64,000 nt of DNA from Methylobacterium sp. W2 (GCF_020662345.1 NZ_VMOA01000004.1:98948-162947); one strand, 5' to 3'; numbered from the stretch's first letter, positions 37,126 through 46,856 are shown. The notes: generated by a model not told the origin, from the letters alone. Made by a program: numbers and translations.

Positions 37126-37884
37126 ATGACCGAGCACATCGTGATCCACGACACACCGGAGGGCGTCCGTCTCATCCGTCTCGACCGGCCGGAGAAGAAG
37201 AACGCGCTCACCGGCGCCATGTACGATGCCATGCGCGACGCGCTCGCGCAGGCGGATTCCTCCGACGCCATCGGGGCGGTCGTCTTTGCCGGGGCGCCGG
37301 GCGCGTTCAGCGCCGGCAACGACATCGCCGATTTCGTCGCCGGCGCGCGAACACCCTTCACCGAGGCGCCGGCCCTTCACTTCATCCGCCAATTGGCCCG
37401 GACGACGACACCGATGGTGGCGGCGGTGGACGGGATCGCCGTGGGGATCGGCACGACGCTGACGCTGCATTGCGATCTCGTCTATGCGAGCCCGGCGGCG
37501 CGGTTCAGGATGCCGTTCGTGGAACTCGGCCTCGTCCCGGAAGCGGCATCGTCCTACCTGCTGCCGCGCCGGGTCGGGATCCTGAAGGCCACCGAACTCC
37601 TCTTGCTGTCGCAACCGTTCGATGCGGAGGAAGCCCTGCGTCTCGGCCTCGTCAACGCCATCGCGCCGAGCGACCTCCTGCTCGATCACGCCCTGGCCCA
37701 GGCGGCGCGCCTCGCCGCGCTTCCCCCCGGCGCGGTCGCCGCGACCCGCAGGCTCATTCGCGGCAATCAGGCCGAAGTCGAGGCGGCGCTCGAAGCGGAG
37801 GCCGTGGCCTTCGAGGCGCGGCTGCGTGCGCCCGAGGCGCAGGAAGCCTTCGCGCGCTTCCTCGGCAAGTCAAAGGCCTCATGA
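37126..37884 (+). CDS. Enoyl-CoA hydratase/isomerase family protein
   Basis: A 252-residue crotonase-fold protein: RLDRPEKKNALTGAMYDAM (residues 20-38), the oxyanion-hole region GAPGAFSAGNDIADF, and VDGIAVGIGTTLTLHCDLVYASPAARFRMPFVELGLVPEAASSYLLPRRVG. The expected glutamate pair is partly replaced (ELGLVPEAA keeps one), so hydratase versus isomerase activity is uncertain. The stop overlaps the next gene's ATG by 4 nt. Confidence 0.9.
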   Translation: MTEHIVIHDTPEGVRLIRLDRPEKKNALTGAMYDAMRDALAQADSSDAIGAVVFAGAPGAFSAGNDIADFVAGARTPFTEAPALHFIRQLARTTTPMVAAVDGIAVGIGTTLTLHCDLVYASPAARFRMPFVELGLVPEAASSYLLPRRVGILKATELLLLSQPFDAEEALRLGLVNAIAPSDLLLDHALAQAARLAALPPGAVAATRRLIRGNQAEVEAALEAEAVAFEARLRAPEAQEAFARFLGKSKAS

Positions 37885-38738
37885 GCGGGCGCGCCTCCGT
37901 CCCGGATCTGAGCCGGACGATCTGCCTCGTCGCCGGCGCCTCACGCGGCGTCGGCCGCGGCATCGCCCGCGGGCTGGGGGAGGCCGGAGCAACCGTCATC
38001 GTCACCGCCCGGTCGAGCGAGACGGGGCCGCGCACCGAGGGCAGGTCCGAGACCATCGAGGACACCGCCCGCGAGGTCGATGCCGCCGGGGGCGAGGGCC
38101 ATCACTACCTCTGCGACCACACCAGCGAACGGGCGGTGGACAGGCTCGTCCACTGGGTGCTGCGGCGTTTCGGCCGGATCGACGTCGCGGTCTCCAGCGT
38201 CTGGGGCGGCAACGAAGGGTTCGACGGCGAGCGCTACGCCGACGGAGTCGAATGGGGCACGCCGTTCTGGCGCCGCTCCGCTGAGACCTATTCGCAATTC
38301 GTCGAGACCGGTCCTTATCCGGCACTGCTCCTCGCCAGGGCCGTCGCGCCGGCGATGGTCTCGGCGAAACGCGGCCTCATCGCCTTCGTCTCGTTCGACA
38401 CCGAGACCGGCTACCTCGGCGATGTGTTCTACGATCTCGCCAAGGCCAACACCAACCGCCTCGCCTTCGCCTGCGCCCAGGAGCTCGCCCCTCATGGGGT
38501 CACCGCGCTCGGCCTCTCGCCCGGTTTCGTCCTCACGGAGCGGGCGCAGGACAACGGCCACGCCGATCGGGCGACCGAGAGCCCGCTTTATGCCGGACGG
38601 GCGCTGGCGGCCCTGGCCGCCGATCCCGATGTCCATGCCCGAGCCGGGCGCATCCTGCACGCGGGCGATCTTGCCGCCGAATACGGCTTCACCGACGCCG
38701 ACGGCACGACGCCGCCGCGTTTTCATCTCGGATCGTGA
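37881..38738 (+). CDS. SDR-family oxidoreductase (1)
   Basis: A 285-residue short-chain dehydrogenase. The cofactor motif is VAGASRGVGRGIA (residues 17-29), followed by VTARSS with basic flanks that suggest NADP(H). The catalytic region is SFDTETGYLGDVFYDLAKANTNR with the YxxxK pair. The usual NNA motif is replaced by SSVWGG, so the family position is atypical. It overlaps the hydratase stop (ATGA) and is followed by a second SDR. Confidence 0.9.
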   Translation: MSGRASVPDLSRTICLVAGASRGVGRGIARGLGEAGATVIVTARSSETGPRTEGRSETIEDTAREVDAAGGEGHHYLCDHTSERAVDRLVHWVLRRFGRIDVAVSSVWGGNEGFDGERYADGVEWGTPFWRRSAETYSQFVETGPYPALLLARAVAPAMVSAKRGLIAFVSFDTETGYLGDVFYDLAKANTNRLAFACAQELAPHGVTALGLSPGFVLTERAQDNGHADRATESPLYAGRALAALAADPDVHARAGRILHAGDLAAEYGFTDADGTTPPRFHLGS

Positions 38739-38748
38739 GGAGACGGCC

Positions 38749-39615
38749 ATGACGGATTCGACGTCCCTGAAGGGCAAGACCCTCTTCATCACCGGCGCCT
38801 CGCGCGGCATCGGCCTCGCCATCGGCCTGCGCGCCGCCCGCGACGGGGCCAACGTTGCCATCGCCGCCAAGACCGACACACCGCACCCGAAGCTCGACGG
38901 CACGATCCACACGGCGGCGGCCGCCATCGAGGCGGCGGGCGGCCGCGCCCTGCCGCTCCTCGTCGACGTGCGCGACGAGGACGGCGTCGCCTCGGCCATC
39001 GCGCGGACGGCGGAGACCTTCGGCGGCATCGACATCGTGGTGAACAACGCGAGCGCGATCTCGCTCACCCGCACACCGCAGACGGAAATGAAGCGCTTCG
39101 ACCTGATGCACCAGATCAACACGCGCGGAACTTACATGGTCTCGAAATACGCGATCCCGTATCTCGAGAAGGCGCAGAACCCGCATATCCTGATGCTGTC
39201 GCCGCCCCTCGACATGGCGGAGAAGTGGTTCGCCCCGCATCTCGCCTACTCGATGGCCAAGTTCGGCATGTCCCTCTGCGTCCTCGGGCTTGCCGGCGAG
39301 CTGCGTCGCCAGGGCATCGCGGTGAACGCCCTGTGGCCGCGCACCACCATCGCCACGGCGGCGGTGCGGAACCTCCTCGGCGGCGAGGCGCTGATCCAGG
39401 CGAGCCGGACGCCGGAGATCATCGCCGACGCCGCCCATGCCCTGTTCCTGAAACCGTCCCGCGACATCACCGGTCGCTTCCTCATCGACGATAGCTTCCT
39501 CGCCGAACAGGGTGTCACGGACTTCACACAATACCGCGTCACACCCGGCATACCCCTTGCGCCGGACTTCTTCGTGCCGGATGCGAACACACCGCCTTCC
39601 GGGGCCCTCGCCTGA
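38749..39615 (+). CDS. SDR-family oxidoreductase (2), HSDL2-like
   Basis: A 288-residue short-chain dehydrogenase: FITGASRGIGLAIGLRAARDGANVAIAAKT at the N-terminus, VNNASAISLT, and YSMAKFGMSLCVLGLAGELRRQGIAVNALWPRT with the YxxxK pair. The AAKTDTPHPKL.GTIHTAAAAIEAAGG pattern is like hydroxysteroid-dehydrogenase-like protein 2. GAGGAGA at 38737-38743 precedes the ATG. Substrate unknown. Confidence 0.92.
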   Translation: MTDSTSLKGKTLFITGASRGIGLAIGLRAARDGANVAIAAKTDTPHPKLDGTIHTAAAAIEAAGGRALPLLVDVRDEDGVASAIARTAETFGGIDIVVNNASAISLTRTPQTEMKRFDLMHQINTRGTYMVSKYAIPYLEKAQNPHILMLSPPLDMAEKWFAPHLAYSMAKFGMSLCVLGLAGELRRQGIAVNALWPRTTIATAAVRNLLGGEALIQASRTPEIIADAAHALFLKPSRDITGRFLIDDSFLAEQGVTDFTQYRVTPGIPLAPDFFVPDANTPPSGALA

Positions 39616-39625
39616 GACGTAAAGC

Positions 39626-40630
39626 GTGATCTTCATCCATCAGCCGATCGCCGGCCCCGGGCACATCCTGCTCGACCGCCGTCCCCTCGAACTGCAGGAC
39701 CCCATTCCCGACGAGACCGTCTGGCTCGACATGATCCGCCCGACGCGGGAGGAGGATCTCAAGGTCGAGGCCTTCATGGGCATCTCGGTGCCCACCCGCG
39801 AGGAGATGAAGGACATCGAGCCGTCCGAACTCCTCTACGTAGAGGACGGGGCGCGCTACATGACCGGCCGGGTGCTGAGCAAGGTCAGCGACGCGGACGA
39901 ACCGGGGCTGGCCGGCATCACCTTCATCCTGCGCGGCAACCGCCTGGTGACGGTGCGCTACGAGGAGCCCCAGGCCTTCCGCATGTACACCCAGCGGGCG
40001 GGGCGCTCCACCGGCAACGGCCCATCGGCCGCGCCCTCGGGCGAGACGATCCTCGCCGGGCTGATCGAGACTGTGATCGACCGGGCGGCGGACGTGCTCC
40101 AGCTCCAGGGCGAGCGGATCGACCGGCTCTCGGGCAAGATCTTCGAGGAGAAGGCGGACCCGTCCGCCCGCAACACCGCCCTGCAGGACACGCTGCGGGC
40201 GCTCGGACGCCTGGGCGACCTGATCTCGAAGCAGCGCGAGAGCCTGGTCTCGATGGAGCGCATCCTGCTCTCGCTCTCGGCGACCTATCGCACCACCAAG
40301 GCGCCGCGGGAGTTGCGCGAGGACGTGCGCTCGACCCTGCGCGATCTGCAATCGCTGGAGGAGCACGCGACCTTCCTCTCGTCCAAGATCCAGTTCCTCC
40401 TCGACGCGACGCTGGGCCTCGTGAACCTCGAGCAGAACAACATCATCAAGCTGTTCTCGGTCATGGCGGTGGTGTTCATGCCGCCGACGCTCATCGCCTC
40501 GATCTACGGCATGAACTTCAAGGCAATGCCCGAGCTCGATTGGACCTTCGGCTATCCCATGGCCGTGGTGATGATGGTGGTGGCCGCCGTGCTGCCGTAT
40601 GTGTTCTTCCGCTGGAAGAAATGGCTGTAG
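39626..40630 (+). CDS. CorA-family divalent cation channel/transporter
   Basis: A 334-residue CorA-type protein. A cytosolic alpha/beta domain is followed by the long stalk helix (SGKIFEEKADPSARNTALQDTLRALGRLGDLISKQR...). Two C-terminal transmembrane helices follow, with the YGMNF signature in between (IASIYGMNFKAMPELDW). The final helix ends in a basic tail, FRWKKWL. It transports Mg2+ or Co2+/Ni2+/Zn2+; selectivity is not readable. It starts with GTG at 39626, 10 bp after the SDR gene. Confidence 0.93.
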   Translation: MIFIHQPIAGPGHILLDRRPLELQDPIPDETVWLDMIRPTREEDLKVEAFMGISVPTREEMKDIEPSELLYVEDGARYMTGRVLSKVSDADEPGLAGITFILRGNRLVTVRYEEPQAFRMYTQRAGRSTGNGPSAAPSGETILAGLIETVIDRAADVLQLQGERIDRLSGKIFEEKADPSARNTALQDTLRALGRLGDLISKQRESLVSMERILLSLSATYRTTKAPRELREDVRSTLRDLQSLEEHATFLSSKIQFLLDATLGLVNLEQNNIIKLFSVMAVVFMPPTLIASIYGMNFKAMPELDWTFGYPMAVVMMVVAAVLPYVFFRWKKWL

Positions 40631-40714
40631 GGCAGGATGGATCTCGTGCGTCCCCTGACCCTCGGAACCGCTCCTCGGGCCGTCCTGCAACGGACGGCTG
40701 GCTAAGGTAACCAC

Positions 40715-41476
40715 ATGTGCGGCCGTTTCCTCATCCAGCAGGATCCGAACGTCTTCCGGTCGTTCTACGGCTATCCCGAGCAGCCGAATTTCCCGGCCCG
40801 CTACAACGTGGCCCCGACCCAGCCGGTGCCGATCGTGCTGGCGGAGCGCGGGGAGCGGCATTTCCGTCTCATGCGCTGGGGTTTCCTGCCGGGCTGGCTG
40901 AAGGACCCCAAGGGCTTTCCGCTCATCATCAACGCGCGCGTCGAGACGGTGCAGGAGAAGGCGACGTTCCGGGGGGCCATCCGCCACCGCCGCTGCGTCT
41001 TCCTCGCCGACGGGTTCTACGAATGGCGCCGGGAGGGAACCGGCAAGGCCATGACGCGCACGCCCTACATGATCCGCCGGGCGGACGGGGCGCCGATGGC
41101 CCTGGCGGGCGTGTGGGAGAACTGGCTCGGGGCCGACGGGTCCGAGATCGACACCGCCGCCATCGTCACCACGGGCGCCAACGGCACCATGGCGGCGATC
41201 CACGACCGGATGCCGGCCATCCTGCCGCCGGAGGCCATCGAACCCTGGCTCGACCATCTCGGCACGGGACCGGGGGATGCGGTCGCGTTGTGCCGGCCGT
41301 GCCCGGACGAATGGCTGACCCTCGATGTGGTGGGCGCGCGGGTCAACGATGCGCGCAATGAAGGCGCGGACCTCGCAATCCCGATCGGCCGGCCCAGACC
41401 AGAGAGGGTTTCGGCGATTCCGCCGGAGGAGCGCCCGTTATCCAGCGACGAGGACGCTCAAGGGACGCTGTTCTGA
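40715..41476 (+). CDS. SRAP (YedK/HMCES) abasic-site shielding protein
   Basis: A 253-residue SOS-response-associated peptidase. Cys2 (MCGRF) is the nucleophile that forms the thiazolidine link to abasic DNA. Other family residues are seen in ARYNVAPTQ, RWGFLPGW, NARVETV, CVFLADGFYEW (Glu) and the HDRMPAIL histidine motif. It protects single-stranded DNA abasic sites during replication. No obvious SOS (LexA) box was recognised in the 84 bp upstream. Confidence 0.95.
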   Translation: MCGRFLIQQDPNVFRSFYGYPEQPNFPARYNVAPTQPVPIVLAERGERHFRLMRWGFLPGWLKDPKGFPLIINARVETVQEKATFRGAIRHRRCVFLADGFYEWRREGTGKAMTRTPYMIRRADGAPMALAGVWENWLGADGSEIDTAAIVTTGANGTMAAIHDRMPAILPPEAIEPWLDHLGTGPGDAVALCRPCPDEWLTLDVVGARVNDARNEGADLAIPIGRPRPERVSAIPPEERPLSSDEDAQGTLF

Positions 41477-41521
41477 TCAAGGGGCGAAGACGGTCAGGGT
41501 TGGACGGTCAGGGTTGGGCGC

Positions 41522-41704
41522 TCAGGATTGGGGGCGGGACGAGGAGCGCTCTTCGGCTCCGCGACGAAAATCGTTGTAGACGTCGAGGAGGGCCCAGCCG
41601 GCGGTCAGCAGGGAGAAACCGGCGACGGCCGTGACGATGGCTGCGGAAACCAGCAGCTTGGCGGTGAAAACGTCCACGACGAGGGTTCCTGAATGGGGTG
41701 ACAT
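41522..41704 (-). CDS. Small membrane protein (60 aa)
   Basis: The reading from the ATG at 41704 (MSPHSGTLVVDVFTAKLLVSAAIVTAVAGFSLLTAGWALLDVYNDFRRG...) gives one 25-residue membrane helix and a basic/polar tail. The frame is open further upstream. GGGGA lies about 10 nt before the chosen ATG. No family is recognised; it is a plausible single-pass inner-membrane protein. Confidence 0.5.
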   Translation of the reverse strand: MSPHSGTLVVDVFTAKLLVSAAIVTAVAGFSLLTAGWALLDVYNDFRRGAEERSSSRPQS

Positions 41705-41851
41705 TTGGCTTGTCCCCAACATGGCCATGACGAGGTATGCCGGCCATGGGATTTCGAGCGCGGCTGCCATGACCGCGCGAAGCCCTGCGGCGTGCTGCAG
41801 CGCACTGCGACCCAAAAACGTAGGGGCCGTACGACAGATGGAATCCGGCTC

Positions 41852-43132
41852 CTACCGCAGCGAGGGCCTGCGCTTGGCGACATCCTTGCGGAACACACCC
41901 ACCATTTCGAGATGGCTCGAATATTTGAACTGATCGACGGGGACGACCCGTTCCAGGCGATAGCCGCCTTCGATCAGGGTCGCCGCGTCGCGGGCGAACG
42001 AGCCGATGTCGCAGGCGACGCCGATGACCAGGGGCACCTTTGACTCCGCGATGCGCTTGGCCTGGGCCTGGGCTCCGGCGCGCGGCGGATCGAACACCAC
42101 GGCGTCGAAGGTCTCGAGTTCGATGGGCAGGAGCGGCCGGCGGAAGAGGTCGCGGGTCTCGCTCGTGACCCGGCGCAGGCCGCGCGTGGCACGAAACGCC
42201 CGGTCGAGGCTGGCGATCGCCGCCGCCTCGCCCTCCACCGCATGGACATCCCGCGTGCGGGCCATGGCGAGGGTGAACGGGCCGGCCCCAGAGAACAGGT
42301 CGACGACGCGCTTCACGCGCTTGTCGAGGGCGGAGACCACGAGCTCGGCGAGCATCGCCTCGCCCGCTTCCGTCGCCTGCAGGAAGCCCCCCGGCGGCGG
42401 TACGAGGCGGGTCTCGCCGGTGGTGATCGCGGGCGCGCGGCGCTCCACCACGATGTCGCCGTGCAGGGACAGGCGCGCGAGGTCGAGTTCGCCCGCGAGC
42501 CGCACCAGCGTGGCGCGCAGGCCCTCGCTCACCGGGCCGTGCCCGCGCAGGTCCACGTCGAGACCGGCTTCGGTGGCGGTGAAGGCGACGTCGAGGGGCT
42601 TGCGGCCATGGCCGAGGGGAGCGCTCAGCGCCCGCGCGACGGCCGGCGCCCGGTGGAGCTGCTCGACGGTGATCGGGCAATGGTCGATGGCCACGAGGGC
42701 GTGGCTGCGCGCCTCCATCAACCCGGCGACGCCCTTGCCCTCGATCTCGCGCACATGGAGCGTGAGTCGGCGGCGGCCCGATCCATGGGCATCGCGGGCA
42801 GGCTCGCACGGCACGTCGATTCCGGCCTGGGCCAGTCCCTGCGCGAGGTTGCCCCGCTTCCAGGCGGCGTAGGGCTCGGGCGCGAGATGCTGGACCGCAC
42901 AGCCGCCGCAGGTGCCGAAATAGCCGCAGAACGGGTCGATCCTGTCCGGGGAGGGCGTCTCCACCGCGACGAGGGAAACCCGTGCCCCGTCGCTGCGAAT
43001 CGAGACGCGCTCGCCGGGCAGGGCATAGGGCACGATGGTGCCGTCCGTCGCCATGCCGTCGCCGCGCTGCCCGAGGCGCGCGATCTCGACGGTGCGAAGG
43101 TTGTGTTGTTCGGTCATGGTCGTGTCCGTCAT
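41852..43132 (-). CDS. TrmA/RumA-type RNA (uracil-C5) methyltransferase
   Basis: A 426-residue SAM-dependent methyltransferase. A TRAM-like N-terminal domain (GQRGDGMATDGTIVPYALPGERV) precedes a four-cysteine Fe-S cluster, CGYFGTCGGCAVQHL plus HCPIT. The catalytic core has DLFSGAGPFTLAMA, AVEGEAAAIASL, and the FDPPRAGA motif. The catalytic nucleophile is in VIGVACDIGSFARDA, where the usual VSCN cysteine context is replaced by GVACDI. It methylates U in 23S rRNA or tRNA (RlmC/RlmD/TrmA family); which target is not readable. It overlaps tlyA by 4 nt. Confidence 0.9.
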   Translation of the reverse strand: MTDTTMTEQHNLRTVEIARLGQRGDGMATDGTIVPYALPGERVSIRSDGARVSLVAVETPSPDRIDPFCGYFGTCGGCAVQHLAPEPYAAWKRGNLAQGLAQAGIDVPCEPARDAHGSGRRRLTLHVREIEGKGVAGLMEARSHALVAIDHCPITVEQLHRAPAVARALSAPLGHGRKPLDVAFTATEAGLDVDLRGHGPVSEGLRATLVRLAGELDLARLSLHGDIVVERRAPAITTGETRLVPPPGGFLQATEAGEAMLAELVVSALDKRVKRVVDLFSGAGPFTLAMARTRDVHAVEGEAAAIASLDRAFRATRGLRRVTSETRDLFRRPLLPIELETFDAVVFDPPRAGAQAQAKRIAESKVPLVIGVACDIGSFARDAATLIEGGYRLERVVPVDQFKYSSHLEMVGVFRKDVAKRRPSLR

Positions 43133-43875
43133 GGGCGCACCTGGGAGCGTGCCCCGATGAGGAACTCGCGATTGCCGTCGCCACCGGCGACAGGGGAGGG
43201 GATGAGGCCGAGGACCGACAGGCCGAGATCGGCGACGAGGCTCGTCACTTCCTCGCAGACCGCCTGGTGCACGGCTTCGTCGCGCACGATGCCGCCGCGC
43301 CCGACCCGGTCGCGCCCCGCCTCGAACTGCGGCTTGATCAGTGCCGCAAGGGCCGCACCGGGGGCCATGAGCGGCACGATTGCGGGCAGGACAAGGCGAA
43401 GGGCGATGAAGCTGACATCGATCGCAACCAGGGACGGCGCGCGGGGGATCGCCACCGCGTCGAGGCCGCGCACGTCCCGGCCCTCGAGGCTGGTCACGCG
43501 GGGATCGCCGCGCAGGGAGGCATGAAGCTGGTCGCGTCCGACATCGACGGCATAGACATGCCCGGCCCCGGCTTTCAGCAGGACATCGGTGAAGCCGCCG
43601 GTGGACGCCCCCACATCGAGGCAGACGAGACCGGCCGGATCAAAGCCGAACGCCGTCAGCGCGGCCTGCAGCTTCAGCCCGCCCCGCGAGACGAAGGGAT
43701 GGGGCGCGCTCGCCACGATCCGCGCCCGAGGGTCGAGCCTGTCGGAGGCGCGGGTCACGGGGCGGTCGTCGGCGGTGACGAGGCCCGCCTCGATCGCCGC
43801 CTGGGCCCTCGCCCGACTCTCGAAATGGCCGCCCTCGACCAGGAGCCGATCGGCCCTCACCCGGTCCACCGTCAT
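43129..43875 (-). CDS. tlyA: TlyA-family rRNA 2'-O-methyltransferase
   Basis: A 248-residue protein with an N-terminal S4 RNA-binding domain (RADRLLVEGGHFESRARAQAAIEAGLV) and an FtsJ-like methyltransferase domain. The latter shows CLDVGASTGGFTDVLLKAGAGHVYAVDVG, LVAIDVSFIALRLVLPAI and ALIKPQFEAGRD. Homologues methylate ribose of 16S and 23S cytidines and are often mislabelled hemolysin. The ATG at 43875 is used; the frame continues upstream without family similarity. It is coupled to the downstream methyltransferase gene. Confidence 0.93.
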   Translation of the reverse strand: MTVDRVRADRLLVEGGHFESRARAQAAIEAGLVTADDRPVTRASDRLDPRARIVASAPHPFVSRGGLKLQAALTAFGFDPAGLVCLDVGASTGGFTDVLLKAGAGHVYAVDVGRDQLHASLRGDPRVTSLEGRDVRGLDAVAIPRAPSLVAIDVSFIALRLVLPAIVPLMAPGAALAALIKPQFEAGRDRVGRGGIVRDEAVHQAVCEEVTSLVADLGLSVLGLIPSPVAGGDGNREFLIGARSQVRP

Positions 43876-44099
43876 CGTACCCTTACGATCCCGTGCCCAT
43901 AATCTCTTGCCTAAGGTCCCGTGCCCCGGATCGAAGCCCGGCCGGGCGGGCCATCCCGTCCCAGCTACGGGAATTCTCGGGTTTGTCCATCCGGGCAAGG
44001 GCATGGCGCGCTTGCGCGGCCGCGGAAGCCCATGGATGATCCACACCCGGTCCTCGGGCGTTGGCGCCCGTCATACCGGATCAAGGAACAGGACGAACG

Positions 44100-45647
44100 A
44101 TGGGTACCCCGAGGGAAGTCGAGCTGAAGCTGGATTGCGGCGCCGCGGAACTGCTGGAACTGGCGCGCCACCCGCTGCTCGCCGTCGAGCAGCCGACGGA
44201 GGCCGAGTTCCTGTCCGCCACCTATTACGACACGGCCGACCGGGCTCTTCATCGCAAGGGAGTAACCCTGCGGGTTCGCCGCCATGGGGAGCGCCACGTC
44301 CAGACGGTGAAGGCCGCCTCCTCGGCGGCCGGCCTGTTCGACCGCTCGGAATGGGAATGGGCCGTGGACGGCCCGACTCCGGACCTGTCGCTCCTCGAGA
44401 ACACGCCGGTCCCGGACGTGCTCGGCAGCGCGTCCTCACCCGACCTTGCCGCCGTCGTCACCACCGTCATCGAGCGCACCACCCGGGTCGTCGCCCATGG
44501 ACACTCGCGCATTTCGGCGACCCTCGACCAGGGGCGGGTGGAGACGCCCGTCGGCGATGCGCCCATCTGGGAACTCGAACTCGAACTGATCGAGGGCGAT
44601 CCGGCGGACCTGTTCTCCCTGGCGCAGAGCCTCGCGGAGACCGTACCCCTGCGTCTCGGCGTGCTGTCGAAGAGCGAGCGCGGCTTCAGGATCCTCAGCG
44701 AGACCCTGCGGCGGCCGAGCAAGGCCGGGGCGGTCAAGCTCGACCAGGACGCGTCGGCGGCCACAGCCTTCCGCACCATCGCCATCGCCTGCCTCACGCA
44801 ACTGCGGCTTAACGAGGATGTCTTCCTCAAGACGCGCGACCCGGAAGGGCTGCACCAGATCCGCGTCGCCCTGCGGCGGCTGCGGTCGGCCTTTACCCTG
44901 TTCAAGCCGATTCTCGCCGCCGATCCCACCGCCACGACCCTGCGCGAGGAGATCAAGCGCGTCACCGAGCCGTTCGGGCATGCCCGCAACCTCGACGTCT
45001 TCCTCAGCGAGACCCTGGCCGACGAGATGGCGCGCAGGCCGGACGAGGCGGGGCTCGACGACCTGCGGATCCGCCTCGAAGCCGAGCGGGACCGCGCCTA
45101 CGGGACCGTATTCTCGATCCTCGAATCGCAAGCCTGGCGCGGCCTGATCCTCGATCTGTCCGCCTGGATCGAGACCGGGCCGTGGCGCGGCGATGCGAAG
45201 CGGGAGGCGGTCTCAGCCCGCGATCATGCGGAAGCCACGCTCGACAAGGCCCGCCGGCGCATCCGCAAGCGCGGCCGCCATCTCCAGCGCCTCGACGCGG
45301 AAGCCCGCCACGAGGTCCGCATCGAAGCCAAGAAGCTGCGCTACGGCGCGGAATTCTTCGCTTCGCTCTACGGGGAGAAGAGGGCGCAGAAGCGCCACAA
45401 GGCGTTCGTCTCGGCCCTCTCGGACCTGCAGGACCATCTCGGCGCGCTCAACGACCTCGCCACCGCCCATTCGGTCCTCGCGAGCCTGGCCTCTACCGGC
45501 ACGGGCGAGACCGCCGACGGCGACGGGCGGGCACTGTTCGCCGCCGGCCTCACCGCTGCCGACGGCGAAGCCCGCACCAACGACCTGCTGAAGGCGGCGG
45601 GACAGGCGCACGAGGCCCTGCTCGACGTGAAGCCGTTCTGGCGCTGA
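44100..45647 (+). CDS. CYTH and CHAD domain protein
   Basis: A 515-residue fusion. The N-terminal CYTH domain starts with the ExExK signature (EVELK, residues 6-10), then TYYDTADRAL, GVTLRVRRHGERHVQTVKAA, and WELELELIEG. The C-terminal CHAD domain (from about 235) is helical with conserved histidines: LHQIRVALRRLRSAF, HARNLDVFL, EARHEVRIEAKKLRYGAEFF and LQDHLGALNDLATA. Related proteins hydrolyse inorganic triphosphate, and CHAD domains bind polyphosphate granules, so a role in polyphosphate metabolism is likely. Confidence 0.95.
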   Translation: MGTPREVELKLDCGAAELLELARHPLLAVEQPTEAEFLSATYYDTADRALHRKGVTLRVRRHGERHVQTVKAASSAAGLFDRSEWEWAVDGPTPDLSLLENTPVPDVLGSASSPDLAAVVTTVIERTTRVVAHGHSRISATLDQGRVETPVGDAPIWELELELIEGDPADLFSLAQSLAETVPLRLGVLSKSERGFRILSETLRRPSKAGAVKLDQDASAATAFRTIAIACLTQLRLNEDVFLKTRDPEGLHQIRVALRRLRSAFTLFKPILAADPTATTLREEIKRVTEPFGHARNLDVFLSETLADEMARRPDEAGLDDLRIRLEAERDRAYGTVFSILESQAWRGLILDLSAWIETGPWRGDAKREAVSARDHAEATLDKARRRIRKRGRHLQRLDAEARHEVRIEAKKLRYGAEFFASLYGEKRAQKRHKAFVSALSDLQDHLGALNDLATAHSVLASLASTGTGETADGDGRALFAAGLTAADGEARTNDLLKAAGQAHEALLDVKPFWR

Positions 45648-45718
45648 ATCGCGGCCTCATACCGGACGGTGGTGAGTGGACCTCATCACCGTCCGCCCGC
45701 GCGACCCATCGGTCGGAA

Positions 45719-46534
45719 TCAATCGCCGCGTACGCTCAAGGCATAGAGCGTGATCGCGGCGGCGTTCGAGACGTTGATGCTGCGGATCTCGCCGCTGAAG
45801 GGAATGCGGGCGAGGACATCGCAATTGTCCCGCGTGCGCTGGCGCAGGCCCTTGCCCTCGGCACCGAGCACGATCACCGCCGGACGCTTCGGCCCGACAG
45901 CATCAAGGGTGGTATCTCCCTCGGAATCGAGGCCCACGCGGGTGAAGCCGCGCTTGCCGAGGTCGATGAGCGCATCCGACAGGTTGCGCACGATCACCAG
46001 GGGCACGTGTTCGAGCCCGCCCGACGCGGATTTGGCGAGCACGCCGGTGGCGGTGGGCGAATGCCGCGCCGTGGTGATGATGCCCGCGACTCCGAAGGCC
46101 GCGGCGGTGCGGACGATGGCACCGACATTGTGCGGGTCGGTGATCTGGTCCAGCGCCAGCAGCAGGGCATCGTCCGGCAGGTCGTCGAGATCCGGGCCGG
46201 GGAGAGGATCGGCCTCGAGATAGAGGCCCTGGTGCACGGCATCCGCCCCGAGCAGGGCGTTGATGGCATTGGGACGCACCAGTTCGGCGTCGATCCGGAG
46301 CTGGCCGAGTTCCTCGGTCAGGCGCGCCAGGGCGTTCTCGGTGGCGAGCAGCCGATGCAGCCCGCGCCCCTCATTCGCCAGCGCCTGCGACACCGGGTGC
46401 CACCCGTAGAGCACGACATGATCGCCGCTCACGCCGCGCGGCCCGGAGGAGGGCGGACCGTGACGGAATCGGTCGCGCTGGCCGCCGGGGCGGCTCGTGC
46501 GGGGCCCGCCCGGCCCGTCGCGTCGCGTATTCAT
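45719..46534 (-). CDS. rlmB: 23S rRNA (guanosine-2'-O)-methyltransferase RlmB
   Basis: A 271-residue SpoU-family enzyme. A basic disordered N-terminus is followed by the substrate-binding domain VVLYGWHPVSQALANEGR. The trefoil-knot SPOUT domain has LLALDQITDPHNVGAIVRTAAAFGV, VIVLGAEGKGLRQRT and PFSGEIRSINVSNAAAITLYAL. It methylates G2251 in 23S rRNA in the better-known species. The ATG at 46534 is chosen; the frame above lacks similarity. It lies divergent from the tRNA-Glu gene. Confidence 0.94.
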   Translation of the reverse strand: MNTRRDGPGGPRTSRPGGQRDRFRHGPPSSGPRGVSGDHVVLYGWHPVSQALANEGRGLHRLLATENALARLTEELGQLRIDAELVRPNAINALLGADAVHQGLYLEADPLPGPDLDDLPDDALLLALDQITDPHNVGAIVRTAAAFGVAGIITTARHSPTATGVLAKSASGGLEHVPLVIVRNLSDALIDLGKRGFTRVGLDSEGDTTLDAVGPKRPAVIVLGAEGKGLRQRTRDNCDVLARIPFSGEIRSINVSNAAAITLYALSVRGD

Positions 46535-46689
46535 GGTGTGATCCACTGTCTGACGGCACGATCGAAACGCCGCGCCGATGCTGAGCAGCGACAAAGCGAC
46601 CGCCATGCCGTTCGTCAAGCGTGAAACACCGCGAAACACCGGTTGCCCTGCCGGGAGAAGCCGCCTATAGAACCCTCGCTCTCGAGCAA

Positions 46690-46764
46690 GCGCCCTTCGT
46701 CTATCGGTTAGGACGTCAGCCTTTCACGCTGAAAAGGCGGGTTCGACTCCCGCAGGGCGCGCCA
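46690..46764 (+). tRNA. tRNA-Glu (anticodon TTC)
   Basis: A 75-nt cloverleaf. The acceptor stem is GCGCCCT with AGGGCGC, with discriminator G and encoded CCA at 46762-46764. The D arm has GGTTAGGA, the anticodon loop is CTTTCAC with anticodon TTC, and the T loop has GGTTCGACTCC. The 3' end borders an integrase remnant, the usual attachment-site position for islands. Confidence 0.97.
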
Positions 46765-46856
46765 TTAGGCTTCTAAGCCATTGCTTGGGCCTAAATAGTG
46801 CGTAAATCAGTACCTTAGCAGACGCCGGTCATACAGTCCGGTAGTGTAAACCACTC